A model generated the notes under the pieces. The model had not been told where the DNA came from and ran no database searches. It saw only the letters and a program-made list of their open reading frames with translations. From Bradysia coprophila (Eukaryota > Arthropoda > Insecta > Diptera > Sciaridae), in NCBI RefSeq assembly GCF_014529535.1, contig NC_050737.1:3592714-3656713 (forward strand): a stretch of 64,000 nt of DNA, in the 5' to 3' direction. The translations under genes were made by a program, and so were the position numbers. Below, one piece after another: positions 46,500 through 59,509 of this stretch; position 1 is the stretch's first letter; the number at the start of each line of letters is the position of its first letter.

Positions 46500-46921
46500 G
46501 CATTGTTCAGTCCGCTTTCAGCCCTCAACCGGGGAGGACGTTCGGCCCCTGGTAAATACTTTGGGTTCCCAGGTTCCGTGAGGAAGGCAAAGGTGTTCGT
46601 TTGAGCCAGTCTGGAGACTGGAGCGAGCTCAAATTTGTGTTTTTGTGCCGTTTGATAGAAGAACAGTATTGCCCATAAGGGCGTGAGGAGTGAACTTTTT
46701 CATAGTGAATTTAGAAACTTTTATTTGCTACGATTTCGTAACAAAATGGCGGCGACGCCATCTTAGAGAGACAATTAAAAACGCGTGATCGACATTAGCG
46801 CGTGTGAAGATAGTTTCCAGAACTATCGAATTTGAACAGAAGACATTGGCTGTACACGGATCTCTAGATCCACGCCACAATTTATATGGGCAGAGGCCCA
46901 TTTGGAACAACAACAACAAGA
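46500..46921 (+). mobile_element. Possible 3' end of a non-LTR retrotransposon
   Basis: An unusually GC-rich patch (CAACCGGGGAGGACGTTCGG) leads to a stretch ending in GGAACAACAACAACAAG. Ending in a simple trinucleotide repeat is typical of some LINE or SINE 3' tails. No reverse transcriptase frame is attached, so this is a weak call. Confidence 0.25.
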
Positions 46922-47849
46922 CGCATTGTTTGTGCAATTATTTTGTTAGTCCTTTTTAATGTTTTCAAAAAAATGTGCAACAAAGTGTAGTGTTTGTACC
47001 ATAAGCAAAAGCAATTAGTGTTACAAGTGGAATATACAACGAAATGTGTGGCCATAAAGTGTTACTTCGGAACATCAAAATTATTGTTACAATAAATATG
47101 GCCGACAATTCTGTGTTGCGAATTCTTCTAAAAGTATGTTGTAACCAGATTACTTGCGTAACAAGTTTTTCTGAAATAACTGTGTTCATCGATCAATATT
47201 TTTATCAAAAAAATGTTATTTTAGCGATATTTCTTACATTCTTTTTCGATCGATCGATTCATTCAACAAAAAAGATAAAATGAAAGCAAGGCAAATTTTA
47301 CTTGAAAGAACTGTCAACTTGAAATAAACCCCAAATATCCCTAGTGTAATGGATCACTTTCGCAGGGGGTAAACAGCCGTGTAATAGTCAATTTTCGCAT
47401 GGGGCAGGCAATAAAAATATTTGCAACAACATGACAACGATTCTTGACAGCGTTCGTTTTTGAAGAGAGAGAAGTCTCTCAGTTTGCTATGCCTACTACA
47501 AAATGATCAATTTGTATTATATACACGGCGCTTTCCAGTTTGTTAACTCTAGGTGAACAATTTCCAATATTTAATCCCTAGAGATTACAAATTTGTCTAT
47601 GTGTTAGCGGGGAACATTTTGACATTTTCTAAATATGCGAATTCGAATAAAAGTCGTGTTTTCGATGAAAATCGAATGTAAAATACTATTACTAGCTGAG
47701 GGCTTCGAAAGACGTGCTTGACGCATGTAGCATGTAAAACCTTTGTATAAATTAGACTTTTTGTACAAAACAGACTTTCTGTGTACAAAGTAGAGTTTTC
47801 GGAAATCGAATTGTTCAAAAAGAAATCAATCTCAGTCAGCCGGCTGCTA

Positions 47850-48379
47850 GGAATTTCGCGCCGCGTCATTCACAAAAATGGGAGACTGAAGTTTTGACAA
47901 GCTATTTTTAATCGACGTAAAACATTAATCTAAACAAAAAATTGTTCAACGATATGTCTCTAAACTTGTTATAAGTTCGTCTAAACGTCGAAACGTATAG
48001 CCATCCGTAAGAAAATTACAAAATGGCGACCCTATATTTTTGATTTTCTACTGTTTTTAGAAATTCTTTTGATCAGAATTGTCGATATCCATGTAGTTCT
48101 TGCTGTAGAACACCTTACACATACTTATTTTCATCGAGACTGATAACGGCCCCCGGCTCATTTTAGGCGGCTGACAAAATTGGGTCGATTTAGGGTCGTC
48201 TTTTGTAAACAAAATTAATTTTACAAAAAAAATCTCTGCGTAGAACAATTTTGTGCTTAGAATAACATTCTGCGTCGAATTGGTCGAAACTTCAATCCCC
48301 CATTGACTAAATGACACATTTTGTATAATGAAAATGTCACTTTGTGGGTTTTATTGTGAATGACAAGGCGCGAAATTCC
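47850..48379. mobile_element. 530-bp terminal-inverted-repeat element
   Basis: GGAATTTCGCGCC.GTCATTCACAA at the left and TTGTGAATGAC.GGCGCGAAATTCC at the right are complementary (about 26 bases with a 2-base mismatch). The interior has no transposase frame, so it is non-autonomous. Confidence 0.6.
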
Positions 48380-49021
48380 TCAACACCTCTACCCGGCTTT
48401 TTTCTAGGGAAATGTTATGAAATTGTAAATATTGGCTCAACTAACCTTATGGCTTTTACCAACAAGGACATCCATTGTTAATATTTCGGGCCAAAATCTT
48501 CGTGTAATTTCTTCGTCCGATTATTCGTTCGATTGTCTAGATTGATTCTGCATTTTCTGTTTTTGATGCAATGTTTCCTGTGTGTTTAACCAATTTTTGC
48601 ACTGTTACTGGACAAGACTGGCTCGATAATATTTTCCAGTTGCATTGAAACTCACGCCGTAGTAAGTGCGCTACAAAATTTTAAAGATGAAAATCGTCAT
48701 TTCATTCTCAAATATCAATTGGTTCCCCATTCCCCACTCATTCATTCTATTGTTTAAATTCTAAAGCACATTCCACCTTCATAAATTCAAAGTTTATGGC
48801 ACTTTTCTACTCACTTTCACACTAACTAGAGTTTTATAGCATTCACGTCACAAATGGTCACAAAAAGATATTTCTAACTTTTAAGCCAAACTGTTAAACC
48901 TTTTTAGACGTACCTGATTCTCATTCGAATGGTTCTCCTGATTCATTGACGAAACTCCCGCTTTCTTCATTGATGAAATTGCCCATAAAATTTTGGCAAC
49001 AGTTATGATTTGGTTATTATA
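48380..49021. other. Intergenic, nothing supported
   Basis: AT-rich sequence without a credible frame, RNA gene or repeat that I could see. Confidence 0.5.
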
Positions 49022-49235
49022 AAGTATAGTTTCCACTTAAAAAGAGCACTCCGTTTAGTCTCCGTTTACATGACAGTTGTAAAATATAACAAAGGAACTG
49101 TCACGTAAACGGAGTAAAAAATTGAAATAAGTTCAATTTCCACTCCGTTTGCGTGACAGTTCTTTTGTTCTATTTTACAACTGTCATGTAAACGGAGGCT
49201 AAACGGAGTGCTCTTTTTAAGTGGAAACTATACTT
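49022..49235. mobile_element. 214-bp palindromic MITE
   Basis: AAGTATAGTTTCCACTTAAA at the left and TTTAAGTGGAAACTATACTT at the right are exact complements, and pairing continues through GAGCACTCCGTTTAG and ACATGACAGTTGTAAAAT to near the centre. TTTCCACTTA...CACTCCGT ends are shared with 56464-56589. Confidence 0.8.
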
Positions 49236-51921
49236 AAGGATTTTCATCGGTGGGCAACAGTTATACTGATTCTGATTTGATCCGTACGCAGACATTTCAA
49301 AATTGGAACCATGATGCACTAAAATTCTCATAAAATTCTATTATTTGAAAACAAATTTTTATTTCAAAAGTTTTCACTCACTGAACAATATTCACTCCGA
49401 AAAAAATAACTTATGAAACTGTAATGTAAGACGTCTCAAACTGTAATGCCGGTTGAGTATATAAATTCTATACCCGAAATCAGTTTACAATTAAACTTCG
49501 TAAACGCCCGAAACCAAAATAAATATGAACACGAATTAGTTTCATCGTCGTCGCCAACAGATAAAACGAGACAAAATGTTATGCGTATTGCGTGCGTAGG
49601 AAAAATCTCTTCATTGACTTTGAAACAATGAAACGCAGATTATTATATGAATTTCTTTATTTCTTTTTCGCTCTGCGTGATAAACTTTTTTCGTTAATGA
49701 CTCGGCATGGGGTGTGGTTTTTAAGTATTTAGTACTTAAAAACTGGCAGTGTGTTAGAATGGAAAACCGAAACCCTGAATTTTATGTTAGGAAATTTTTT
49801 TTTTTTTTTTTAAATAAAAGACAACTGTGCAGCTGGTGATGTAAATTTTATATGAGCTGACATTGGTGGTAGTGGTAAGTAATGTACTGTTAATGGAAGC
49901 TGAACCTCTTGCTTCGGTTATAATTTCATATAGTTATTTATCTACCAAGGTAGGTATGAAGGTATTTTTTCGCCCTAGTTGTCGATTGTTCCCACGAGGC
50001 GAAGTCTGTAATAACAGTTCTTACTACGAATAATTTAGCATTAAATTTCGTCTTTGCCTGAGCAAGAAAATTTCGACTAAAAACCTTAAAAAAAGACATT
50101 TTTTCTCGCCCACTTATCTTGGATGAAACAGGCAAGAAAGAATTGATTTCCGTCATTGAATTGCGAAAAGAAACACATCATAACGGTAATTTTATCGATG
50201 CGAACCGGGTAATATGTCAGGGTCTTACAGATACAAATCACTCGAAAATGTTTGTCACAAAATTTTCACAGTGACAATCATACAGTTACTGCATATTTTA
50301 CCATGACCAAACAGACAAATATGTGTCATCTTTTCAGCGCCGTTTAGTAGACAATAAGATTCTGTATCGGTAGTTTAACAGCGACAATTAAAGGAAGGCC
50401 TTGATGATGGACCATTTTTGACCGATTTGTGTGTTGTAATTATAATTTTGTGTCAAAGAAAAATCCTTTGAAGCTCATTGAATCATTAAAACTACAAAAA
50501 TCTATTAAGAATTCATTCAGTCAAGGGATATGATCGACCCAAAAGGTGGGCCTAGTTTGTCAAAAGAGATACCTCCTACAGTCAAATACAATAAAACATT
50601 ATGACATCTCTAAGCAATAATAAAATTTTTCCGTTTATTGAAATATTGTGGTGTTAGATTAACCACACAACTGTATGCCCTTCAGCTTCCATAACCATTG
50701 CATCTGTAATTTTAACACTCAAAACATGTGTTATCGATAAATTTACTGAGATTGAATCTTTCACTACTTTCACAGAGACCTTCCTTATATCCCTGCAAAT
50801 AATATGCATTTATGTTGTTTATTGCTAGAAACGAACTTCGCCTGTTGAATTTCTATTATCGTTTTTTTTATAAAGAAAAACGAACCCAATTCAGCGTCTC
50901 ATTTTAAGGACACACAGCAATGTAATGTTACTAAATCATCACTGATAGAGATCGGTAATCTTTTATAGTTTCACTATGTGGACTACGTGCGTACAAGAAA
51001 TGCCATCAATGCTATTCATTGAATGCAATTTCATGAATAAAATTATCTTTTGTTTAGGTGTTGCGGTGGAATGGCGGTATGGAAGCTAATTCTGAGGGTC
51101 GTAGGATTTTTAAATGATTTTGTACTGAGGCACAAGTAAGGATTTTGATTATCTAATAATTCGGTTGGACTTCTATTGTATTATGAGTAAAATACTCGCT
51201 CGTACTAGATAGGCTTAGTACGAGCGAGTAGTATTGACACGAAGTAAAGATAATTATGTTGACAATGTGAATTGTTAATTATTCGTTTTCTGAACTGGAC
51301 ATTTTAAATATTAATTTTCCAGTAAGACGATCCCATTTCTGTTAATGAATGGACGAGAGAAATAAAACCGACGAACCGCCCCCTCTTGGTGTCATTTCTT
51401 TGATAACTGATCGAAATTACTTAAACAACGATTGACCGTTCGCATCTAACAAGTATATGAGTGACAAAGAGACTATATACAAATGGTGCAACGAATTGCT
51501 GTTGCATATTAACAAGTTGACACCTATAGTGCAAGCAACAGTAATATGAAGAAAATCGATGGAACCTTGTGCGGGTGTGCCAATATGATCGGCGGAATGG
51601 ATTTGTTCCTACTAATCCAATTTCTTTTAGTCAAACGGTCACTTTCTTGGTTTGATTGACAGCATTGTTTTCGAAAATATCGACTTGAGATTTGTAGTGT
51701 GGCATTGAAAAAATTCCCTTGCCGTTTAGGAGTTTTCACTTATTGTAATTAGGCTAACAAAGCTGGTTCAATCAAAATGACATTACATATGTTACACATC
51801 GCTGCCTCATCGAAGGTATATCGCCTTATCAATTAATCAAATTAATTAATTGACCGTTTCACTTCACGAAATTATTTGATGCGATTGACTTCTGGTAATT
51901 CTGGTCAGTCGGCTATAAACA
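49236..51921. other. Intergenic region upstream of the gustatory receptor
   Basis: No gene supported. It contains a long T-run at ~49795-49811 and a strong 15-bp hairpin at 51193-51230 (TACTCGCTCGTACTA / TAGTACGAGCGAGTA). The promoter of the receptor gene should lie in the last few hundred bases, but no TATA box is evident. Confidence 0.5.
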
Positions 51922-54900
51922 ATGGCAGTAAACCAACCTCGCGTGACCGTTACGAACAGTGTTAATGTTGTAATAACTATATTAACCTTTTTCGGCATGA
52001 TGCCATACTCATTATATTGCTTCTTTCGGCATAAAGTCCTTAAAACATCAATATTTGGCAATATTTACATGATAGTTACCACCATTCACTATACGGCTCA
52101 GTATCATTTCGAAACCATTGAAAATTATGATGCGAACAATAGGGACACTGGTTTGTAATCAAATTTTTCGTGTTGACCACATGGTAAAAAAAAAATTATT
52201 TAAAATTGTGAAATACAGGAAAATTGACGATTCTCATCAGTATGGTAATATTGTACTTGGAACCCATTCTAATGGTAACGGATTCATGTGCATTTTTTAT
52301 AAATCAACGGAGGATCATCGATCTCCTAAATCGTATGGAGAAAGTGAATGAAAAGCTAATCAGACAAAACATTGACATCAATCTTGGTAGAGTACGAAAG
52401 ATGTCAGTCGTTTTAATATCAACGGTAACAATACTGGAGGTCGGACTGGTTACCTACAATTATGTGGTATTTAAAGATGCCATATGGTTCTTTCCACTGT
52501 ATTTGAGCGGTTTGTCAAAGGTGTTTTACGTTACGCTGCTAAAAATTACAAAAGAGTTTTTCCGCGGAATTAACGATCAACTGCAAGAGACAAAAATGTT
52601 GTTTGACGCGAATAAATCCGTGAAAAAGCTGAAGGCGGTAAACAAGGCGGATACCAGTGAATTTGGCTATTTGCACAAAGAAATCATCACTAAACGGAAA
52701 ATGACAACCAAGCTCAAAGTTCCGCTATGCAACAATATGGAAAAAGTTGTGAAAGTGATTCCATACGGTGACAGTGGTATGTTAGTTTGAGTGCCGAGAC
52801 AGTCCATATAATGGCATCAGTATTTTGTACGATGTTTTCGGTCAATGAAAATTGAAAGAAAGAACCGATTCAACCAATCTAAGTTGCTGCACATTGTGGT
52901 AGATTTTAGGCAATTTCCGCAAGTTGTAGCCAAAATGAAGTGGTTTGGGAGATTTTGTGGAGAATTTCCATCGAGAAATGAAAATCTAGATTTATATTTT
53001 CTGAATATTTGAAAGGCACGCTCTTGCAACGAGAATGAAATGCTGAAATAAAAAATCTACATTTTAATTTGCTAAACCAAATTCTACAAGCCACAACAAC
53101 TCCTAAAACTAGAAAAAAAAAAACTCAAAAATCGCCTTCATTTTCGGGCCCGAAAATTGTAAAAAAAAAACAAACTTAAAACTGTACCACATAGAAGGCA
53201 GAAAATGAATTAGGATAAACAGTAGAGATATTTCTGGACTCATAAAAATAAAACAGAAGGAAAATAATGCCAACAACATACGAACATACGAACAAAGAAC
53301 CCTATAGACAAGATATGAATGTTCAAAATGATTTAACATCTTTATTTTTTGGTTTCTCTTCGCTTTACAGTATACAGTTTTATATTTAGTTTAACTCATA
53401 GTTTTTTTTCTGAATATGAATTTTGACGGTTGGAGATTTGTTAATGCCATGGGTCTGCTCCAAGGCCATACAAATTGTCCATCCCTGGAGACATTAACCT
53501 CATCTTATATAAAAACCGAGCTCTATGGATGAAACCGTCTTCGTTCGGCCAGTCAAACGTGTTTACAGTTTCTTGGAACAAACCTAAACTTATCAGCAAT
53601 TCTTTATGATGATATATTTAAACACAGCGCGGCTCCTAGCATGAACATAAAAAATATTTGAAGGCGGATGAAATCGCACCAGGTTCGGCGTTTCTTGTGA
53701 AAAGGTAGATGACTCGTTTTCGTTGATGAGTTAAACCATACAATACTAAAAGCGGTAGATATCACTAAAGCCTCCAAAATTGACAATTGTCAACTCAGTG
53801 TTTAGTTTATGCTAGTAGCAGTGCTGTGATTTCAATCTTAAATAAACTGAGCGAGTGTCGCTCTAGTTGGAATTTCTTATTTTCTTCTATGGAGGTGAAC
53901 AGAACATTTTTCATATGCGCAAGCTGTGGCTAACAGTTTTTCTCCACGAAACATTCACATTAATTTGTTATACAATTTTTCAAAGCAAAAACAAAAGTGA
54001 CAGTTGGGTGGAGAAAATGCATATTTTGTCCTCATCTCAAAGCAAAAAGGTAGAAAATAGACATTTTATTTACCGAACTCTCATCGGCCAAAGCTTACAC
54101 AAGACCACGTGTTTCTTTTCTGATGACGTTTTGAATGTAGAAAATAAGGTTAATCGCACCGCTGGACTGGACAGGATGGACAGCTCTAAATTTTCTTATC
54201 CTTTTTTTTTAGATAAAAAATTGTTGTCTGACCAAAAACCGTTTTCTATCGATTCATCGGCAATACTAATTTCTGACAAACTGGACAACAAAATTAAAAA
54301 GCTTTGCCAAATTCATGACGACATTTGTGATTTAGCCACACGTATCAACAGAATGTTCAGTCTTCAAATGCTTATTTTAATAGCATACGGCTTCATGGCG
54401 ATTACGGCTCGCATCTACTTTATGTACTGTAGTCTTGTGACACAAGTAAATTTTTTGTTACAATTTGTTACAAAAACAATTTCATGTACTAAATTCAAAT
54501 TACCTAAAGACAATACCACTCGTATTCCGTGCCGCAGAGAGTACAACTGCCTCGCTGATTTACTTAATTTATACATCAGCAAAGTGCTTGGTTGTCGTAC
54601 TGATCAGTCACAATACGAAGCGAGTTGCTCAACGTACAGGAATATTTTTGCACAAAGTGGCAATTGCGGTAGATGAAGACCATCTGTATGAAACAGTGAG
54701 ATCATATTCAAAAGAAAAAGATTTTTCTCGGTTGTTAATTTATCATTAATATTCCCGGATAGGTCAATCATCTGTCGCTTAAGTTGTTAAACCATTCGAT
54801 AAGGTTTTGTGCATGCGGATTCTTCGAATTGGATATGTCAACACTATACGCTGTAGGAAACACCAATGTTGGCTAATTAATTTTGTCATAGATAAGTTTC

Positions 54901-55053
54901 TTTTTCTTTCAGATAGCGGGAGCGATAACCAGTTACATTATCATTCTTATTCAATTCAATTTAGCTGCACTTAGAGGTAAAAAACCGTACGAGTTATCGT
55001 CATCGGGGAACGGAACTTTTCTCTTTAGAAACGAAAGTCTAACTCGAAATTAA
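51922..55053 (+). CDS. Gustatory receptor (insect 7tm_7 family), six exons
   Basis: A ligand-gated seven-membrane-pass chemoreceptor of taste neurons, by family knowledge. My exon model: 51922-52150, 52219-52776, 54213-54445, 54510-54695, 54763-54852 and 54913-55053; all joints are GT-AG and phases agree, giving 478 residues. Hallmarks: intracellular loop LCQIHDDICDLATRIN before TM5 (AYGFMAITARIYFMYC), TM6 (TASLIYLIYTSAKCLVVVLI), RTGIFLHKV, CGFFELD, and TM7 with SYIIILIQF, the family's TYhhhhhQF signature with Ser for Thr. The ATG at 51922 lies in ATAAACAATGG. Exon 1 ends with a weak donor (GTTTGT). Exon 6 might continue through a donor at AGAG/GTAAAA, so the last ~24 residues are least sure. 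I cannot assign a ligand or orthologue. Confidence 0.8.
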
Positions 55054-57231
55054 GACACATGAAGTGGTCGATTGTATGTCGTATAACATAATGCTTAGTT
55101 TCCTCTTACCATTAAAGTACTCCGTGTGAGAGACAAAATTGAATTTTTTAAATTTTTTCTTTGTTTATTTGACTTAGCAAGGCTCTTTCACGGAGTACTT
55201 TTTGTTCAGTGGAATGGACACTTAAGAGTTGAAGTCTTTACAGCTGATTGATGTTTTTGAAGTGTGAAGTTTTTCATTCGTTGAATGGGGGGTGTAAATA
55301 AAGCAATATGAAAATGAATAACGCGAAATTTTGTTTAATTAATAAAAATGACGCGACCTGTAATGAATTACTACAATACAAAATCAAGATTTCGTAGATC
55401 CCACCAAAACTTTTTAATTGTTTTTAACGTCGCTGCGATCGCTCACACATTGTAAATATATCGGTAAGTTTGGTAAGTTTGCACTTAATATCTTGCACTC
55501 CCGAGAAAATATATTTACCACTAGCAAAGCACCTAGCAGGGTAATAGAGGTTTTACCACGCCAAATAGAGTAGTTTTTTTAATACCATTAGCAGCCTTAA
55601 TGACAATTTCGCAATGACATTACGAAGAAAAAGCCACGAGACTAACAGATACAAACTATGTGTTCCACTACTAAATATGGGTGTCGCTGTAAAGTTGAGG
55701 TTCTCCACATTCATAATAAATAATAATTTGATCATATAATTGCATTAGTGAGGTCACAGTCCTCGTCAAAGTTCACCGAGGTTCCATCGATTCTGAGAAA
55801 TTTTCTGGAGATTATATTTTCGGCCGCTTATCATCAAACTCGTTGATATTATTGATTGCCCCGAGAGTACTTGACCTCAGCTTTCCAACGAGCCCATATA
55901 CGCCCGTGTCCTCATCACCTAACGGAAATGAACTACGAAACCCCATTTTTCGTCATATATAAAAAAGTCCCGGAAAAAATAGCGTCGATTTCGGTCAGTC
56001 GAAATTCAAAAGAATCACTCTCTGTAATTTACATATAAATTACAAAGACTGCTTGAGACTTTCACCACCTTAATGAAAGTAGTTTGTTTGATTGGGTATT
56101 GATAAAACCTATAATTACAACGAATTTTACCATATCTCAAACAATTTGTCTAATAATACAATGTCTTGATTACTACTTCGATGCGATTGCATTTGAATTA
56201 ATCACTGTTTCGAAATTGGATACGTACATACGTTGTATTAAAACAATGTAGTTGTCACAATAGAAATTTATATGCTAATTGCATTTTATGGTGGAGGAGT
56301 ATCATAATGAAAGAACAGGTTATGGCCGAATTGCATACACTTTTAAAGCGCGGATTGCAAATATATACTGACGTCGTAAAGTGTGGTGAACATTTAAAAT
56401 GAAAATTTATAAGTGCTGAACAAATACACCTTAGAATTAGTTCACGAAAATGCTCGCATTAGGCTTGATTTCCACTTACAAAAAAAAACACTCCGTTTTG
56501 CCTACGTTAGCTAAACCTCGCCTCTTTTCTATTGTTTAAAGTGTAAGCGGAGAGAAAATGAAGTGATTTTTTCGTGAGTGGAAATCAAGACTTTAGTTTC
56601 AAAACAAACGAGACTTTTCAAAACGGTACTTTGCCTTTGTATTTACCAGCTCTTGCTTTTGTTCACAGAATGCGTTTTCATTGTTATCAAATTTAATTTT
56701 CGATTCATCTGGATTCACAGGTCATATTGTAAGGGAATTAAGTTCTTAAAAATTCTTAAATTTTACAAGCGATATTATCACTATCACTACAAGTCCACAA
56801 GGACTACAGCTTCTGTAGCAGTGCTGCGGCTTAAGCCCCTTTTCGAAATGCCTATGGTTGTTTTTCTCAGTTTATTTTGATGCCCTTGAGCCAACCAACT
56901 AACGTCATAACCTACCAATAGAAGAATTGATGTGTCTGATGCTAGATGGTGCTTGAACATACAATCCATCATCTATTCACAGATGCAAACATAACCGCAA
57001 CGTAAACAAATTCTTTTGTTAAAACTTCAAGAGGTTGTGTTGGCTTCTCTGTAGGTGAAAATTGGCATTTTCAACGAACTTGGGACAGACCTATTGTTAT
57101 ATTCCCCGATTCTACGAATGTTGACGACCTCGCAATCGCATCATGTGCATATGGTTCGAAAATAAAACTAAACTTTAGTGGAACAATGAAAATTTATTCC
57201 AACAAGATGTGTGCCAATGGAATATGATGCT
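55054..57231. other. Intergenic between receptor and MAGE genes, with small inverted repeats
   Basis: No gene supported. An inverted repeat with AAAGTACTCCGTG / CACGGAGTACTTT ends spans 55114-55202; the MITE at 56464-56589 is listed separately. Confidence 0.5.
56464..56589. mobile_element. 126-bp MITE related to the 49022 family
   Basis: CTTGATTTCCACTTAC and GTGAGTGGAAATCAAG are terminal inverted repeats, followed inward by A-rich stretches and CACTCCGTTTTGCC. The TTTCCACTTA and ACTCCGTTT motifs are shared with the 214-bp element. Confidence 0.65.
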
Positions 57232-58251
57232 CTATATCTGTGAAGAATCAACTTCCATATTATCATCATCAATCATCAGCTCCATGTGCTGCTTCTTGAA
57301 GTACAATGTCGGCTTGTGAAATACCTAAATCCGAAATGAAAAAATGATTTTTTCTCTCCACTTGAAAAGAGTTCCTTTTGACGACTCACCTCGGCAATAT
57401 TAATTAGCATAGTCTTCTTATCGAACTCCATCAGCGCTCGTTCACCCCATTCGATGGATATCCTTTAAATGTTACCGTTTGTATTTGTCGAAAACCTTAA
57501 TGAGAGGAGAATTACAAACTCACTTTTCCTCGCTCGTTGCCTCCGACTGCATCTTTTCTCGTTTCAGGTACAGTTGTTTTCGAAATGTTTCCAAACACTT
57601 TTTGACGTCACCGAACCATTCATGTTCTTTGTCCATGTCTATGTCAAGACGTTCCAGAAATTTTTTCATCACACCTAGCACATCCGTTCGGATCAAAAAA
57701 ACAAATTTTCCCGCATTTTCTGTTATTGTCACTTACCTTCGCTGACTGATTCACCTTTGGTAAATATGTACGACAATATAATCAGCAACAAAGTTTGATT
57801 TTGTCGTTCACATTTTCGCATTTTTATCATAGAAACGGCCGGATTCTTCTCAAAACAGATGTACTGTTTGCCACCACTTTTGACAGACGTTAGTTCGTGC
57901 AAAATGATTCCATAAATCTGTAACCAGAACGAGACGGCTTAAATATGAATTTACTTTGTGAGAACGGTTGACCTCACTCACCGATTTCAAACGATTCTGG
58001 ACAGCCGGCTGAATTATCATAAAAATTTTACTGCTTCCATTGCAGCATTCTTTCACCAGATCAGCTCTTTTTATTGGTAATCTTGCGGCAAGATGATTGA
58101 GAATGAATTTCACGGTCATAACTGTGTATTGATCGTAGTCTTCAGACTCCTCGGGTGTACCCAACGAAACACTTCCTCCACTGCTTGATGATGCATTCAT
58201 TTGGCTCTGAGAGCTAGCATTAAAGTTTCTTCTTCGACTCCGTTGACTCAT
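57232..58251 (-). CDS. MAGE: MAGE-domain protein, NSE3-like subunit of the SMC5/6 complex
   Basis: A five-exon gene; my exons on the - strand are 58251-57982, 57917-57737, 57674-57524, 57462-57390 and 57324-57232, all GT-AG with agreeing phases, total 255 residues. Residues 1-~38 are a basic, Ser/Asn-rich tail; the MAGE homology domain follows: VKFILNHLAARLPIKRADLVK, IYGIILHEL, KQYICFEKNP, QTLLLIILSYIFTKG, FLERLDIDM...HEWFGDV, FRKQLYLKRE, SIEWGERAL. Insects carry one MAGE gene, the counterpart of NSE3, which pairs with NSE1 and NSE4 in the DNA-repair complex SMC5/6 (family knowledge). The ATG at 58251 is the first in frame; the frame opens earlier only with a GTG codon. The acidic C-terminus is MIDDDNMEVDSSQI. 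Confidence 0.88.
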
Positions 58252-58662
58252 ATTGTTATGTTTTTGTATCACTGGACCCACAGTACGAAACACAACTTCT
58301 GTTTTGTCAATGCCGCAGTTTCAATATCAATTAACAACGGACAACCACAGTGCACAGTAAATCAAAAATTTCTTTCGAAAATGTGAAACGTCAGATTTTA
58401 CGTGTGTTCACTTTGGCATGACAGGGTGATTACATGAGCTCGTTCAGTAAATTCGCGGTGAAACTTGAGAAAAGTTCAATTAACTCAACCTCAAATTTTT
58501 CACGCAATTTTGCACCGAATAAAGTTCAATTATTTGACATTAGGCATGAGTGATTATGATTTTGATTATTGCTCATTAGCAATAATCGATAATTTTTCTA
58601 TAGTAAATTTACCAAAAAAATACGGATAATTTTTAAAATATTTCGATAAATCAATAAAAATT

Positions 58663-58953
58663 TAGGAAATTTTTGAGGTCTATAGAGGCTAGTTCATAGA
58701 ATTCCATAGTTTCTAAGGATCCATCTTCTTCCCTGTTCTAGAACTAAAAGACGATATACATTTCCATCTGTTTTCTTGAGCTCTATTCTGGATGTAACAA
58801 AGGTGTAGTGTCTACAGGTAAGTTCCTACGATTTTATCACTGCTGAACGTGAGTTCCTGAAACGGAAAGATGAAACTGTAGGATCTGACTTCGTAATAAG
58901 TAAAGGAAAGGTTCGTGTGAGATCTCTAACACCAATCGTTCGAATGACAAGCC
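58663..58953. repeat. 291-bp direct repeat, copy 1
   Basis: TAGGAAATTTTTGAGGTCTA through AATGACAAGCC. It is matched at ~95% by eye by 59219-59509, both exactly 291 bases, 556 bases apart. A shorter related piece (AACTCAAGGATAAC, TTCCCAGAATTCCACC) lies between them, so a longer tandem family is likely. Confidence 0.85.
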
Positions 58954-59218
58954 TTAAACATTTTTTCTTCAGGAAAATGCCAGAATTGAATACTTCGAAT
59001 CCAGAGTATTCCAGAGTCTTCCAACACATATCCCGCAACTAGAACTCAAGGATAACAAGCATACCCATGACTTTTTTTGAGTTTTCATATGGAATTGGGG
59101 AAAGATTCAGGTGTCTAAAGGTCAGTTCCCAGAATTCCACCACTCAGAAGGTCTACTTTTTTCTAGTTCTTGAACTCAGGTATGACAGGCCTTTTTAACA
59201 ATTTTTGAACTCTCTCCT

Positions 59219-59509
59219 TAGGAAATTTTTGAGGTCTATAGAGGCTAGTTTATAGAATTCCATAGTTCCTACGGATCCATCTTCTTCCCTGTTCTAGAAC
59301 TAAAAGACGATATACATTTCCATCTGTTTTCTTGATCTCTTTTCTGGATGTAAGAAAGGTGTAGTGTCTACAGGTAAGTTCCTACGATTTCATCACTACT
59401 GAACGTAAGTTCCTGAAACGGAAAGATGAAACTGTAGGATCTGACCTCGTAATAAGTAAAGGAAAGGTTCGTGTCAGATCTCTAACACTAATCATCCGAA
59501 TGACAAGCC
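59219..59509. repeat. 291-bp direct repeat, copy 2
   Basis: Second copy of the repeat at 58663-58953, with scattered substitutions and no indels. No terminal inverted repeats or coding frame. Confidence 0.85.

Noticed and set aside
53867-54212. Upstream part of the 269-codon frame before receptor exon 3
   Set aside because: It precedes a strong acceptor (CTTTTTTTTTAG at 54212), does not look like receptor sequence, and joining exon 2 to 54213 keeps phase, so it is intron.
57479-57745. Plus-strand frames over the MAGE gene
   Set aside because: They are opposite-strand shadows of MAGE exon 3.
58252-58293. Longer MAGE N-terminus
   Set aside because: It would start at a GTG codon; the first ATG in frame is at 58251.
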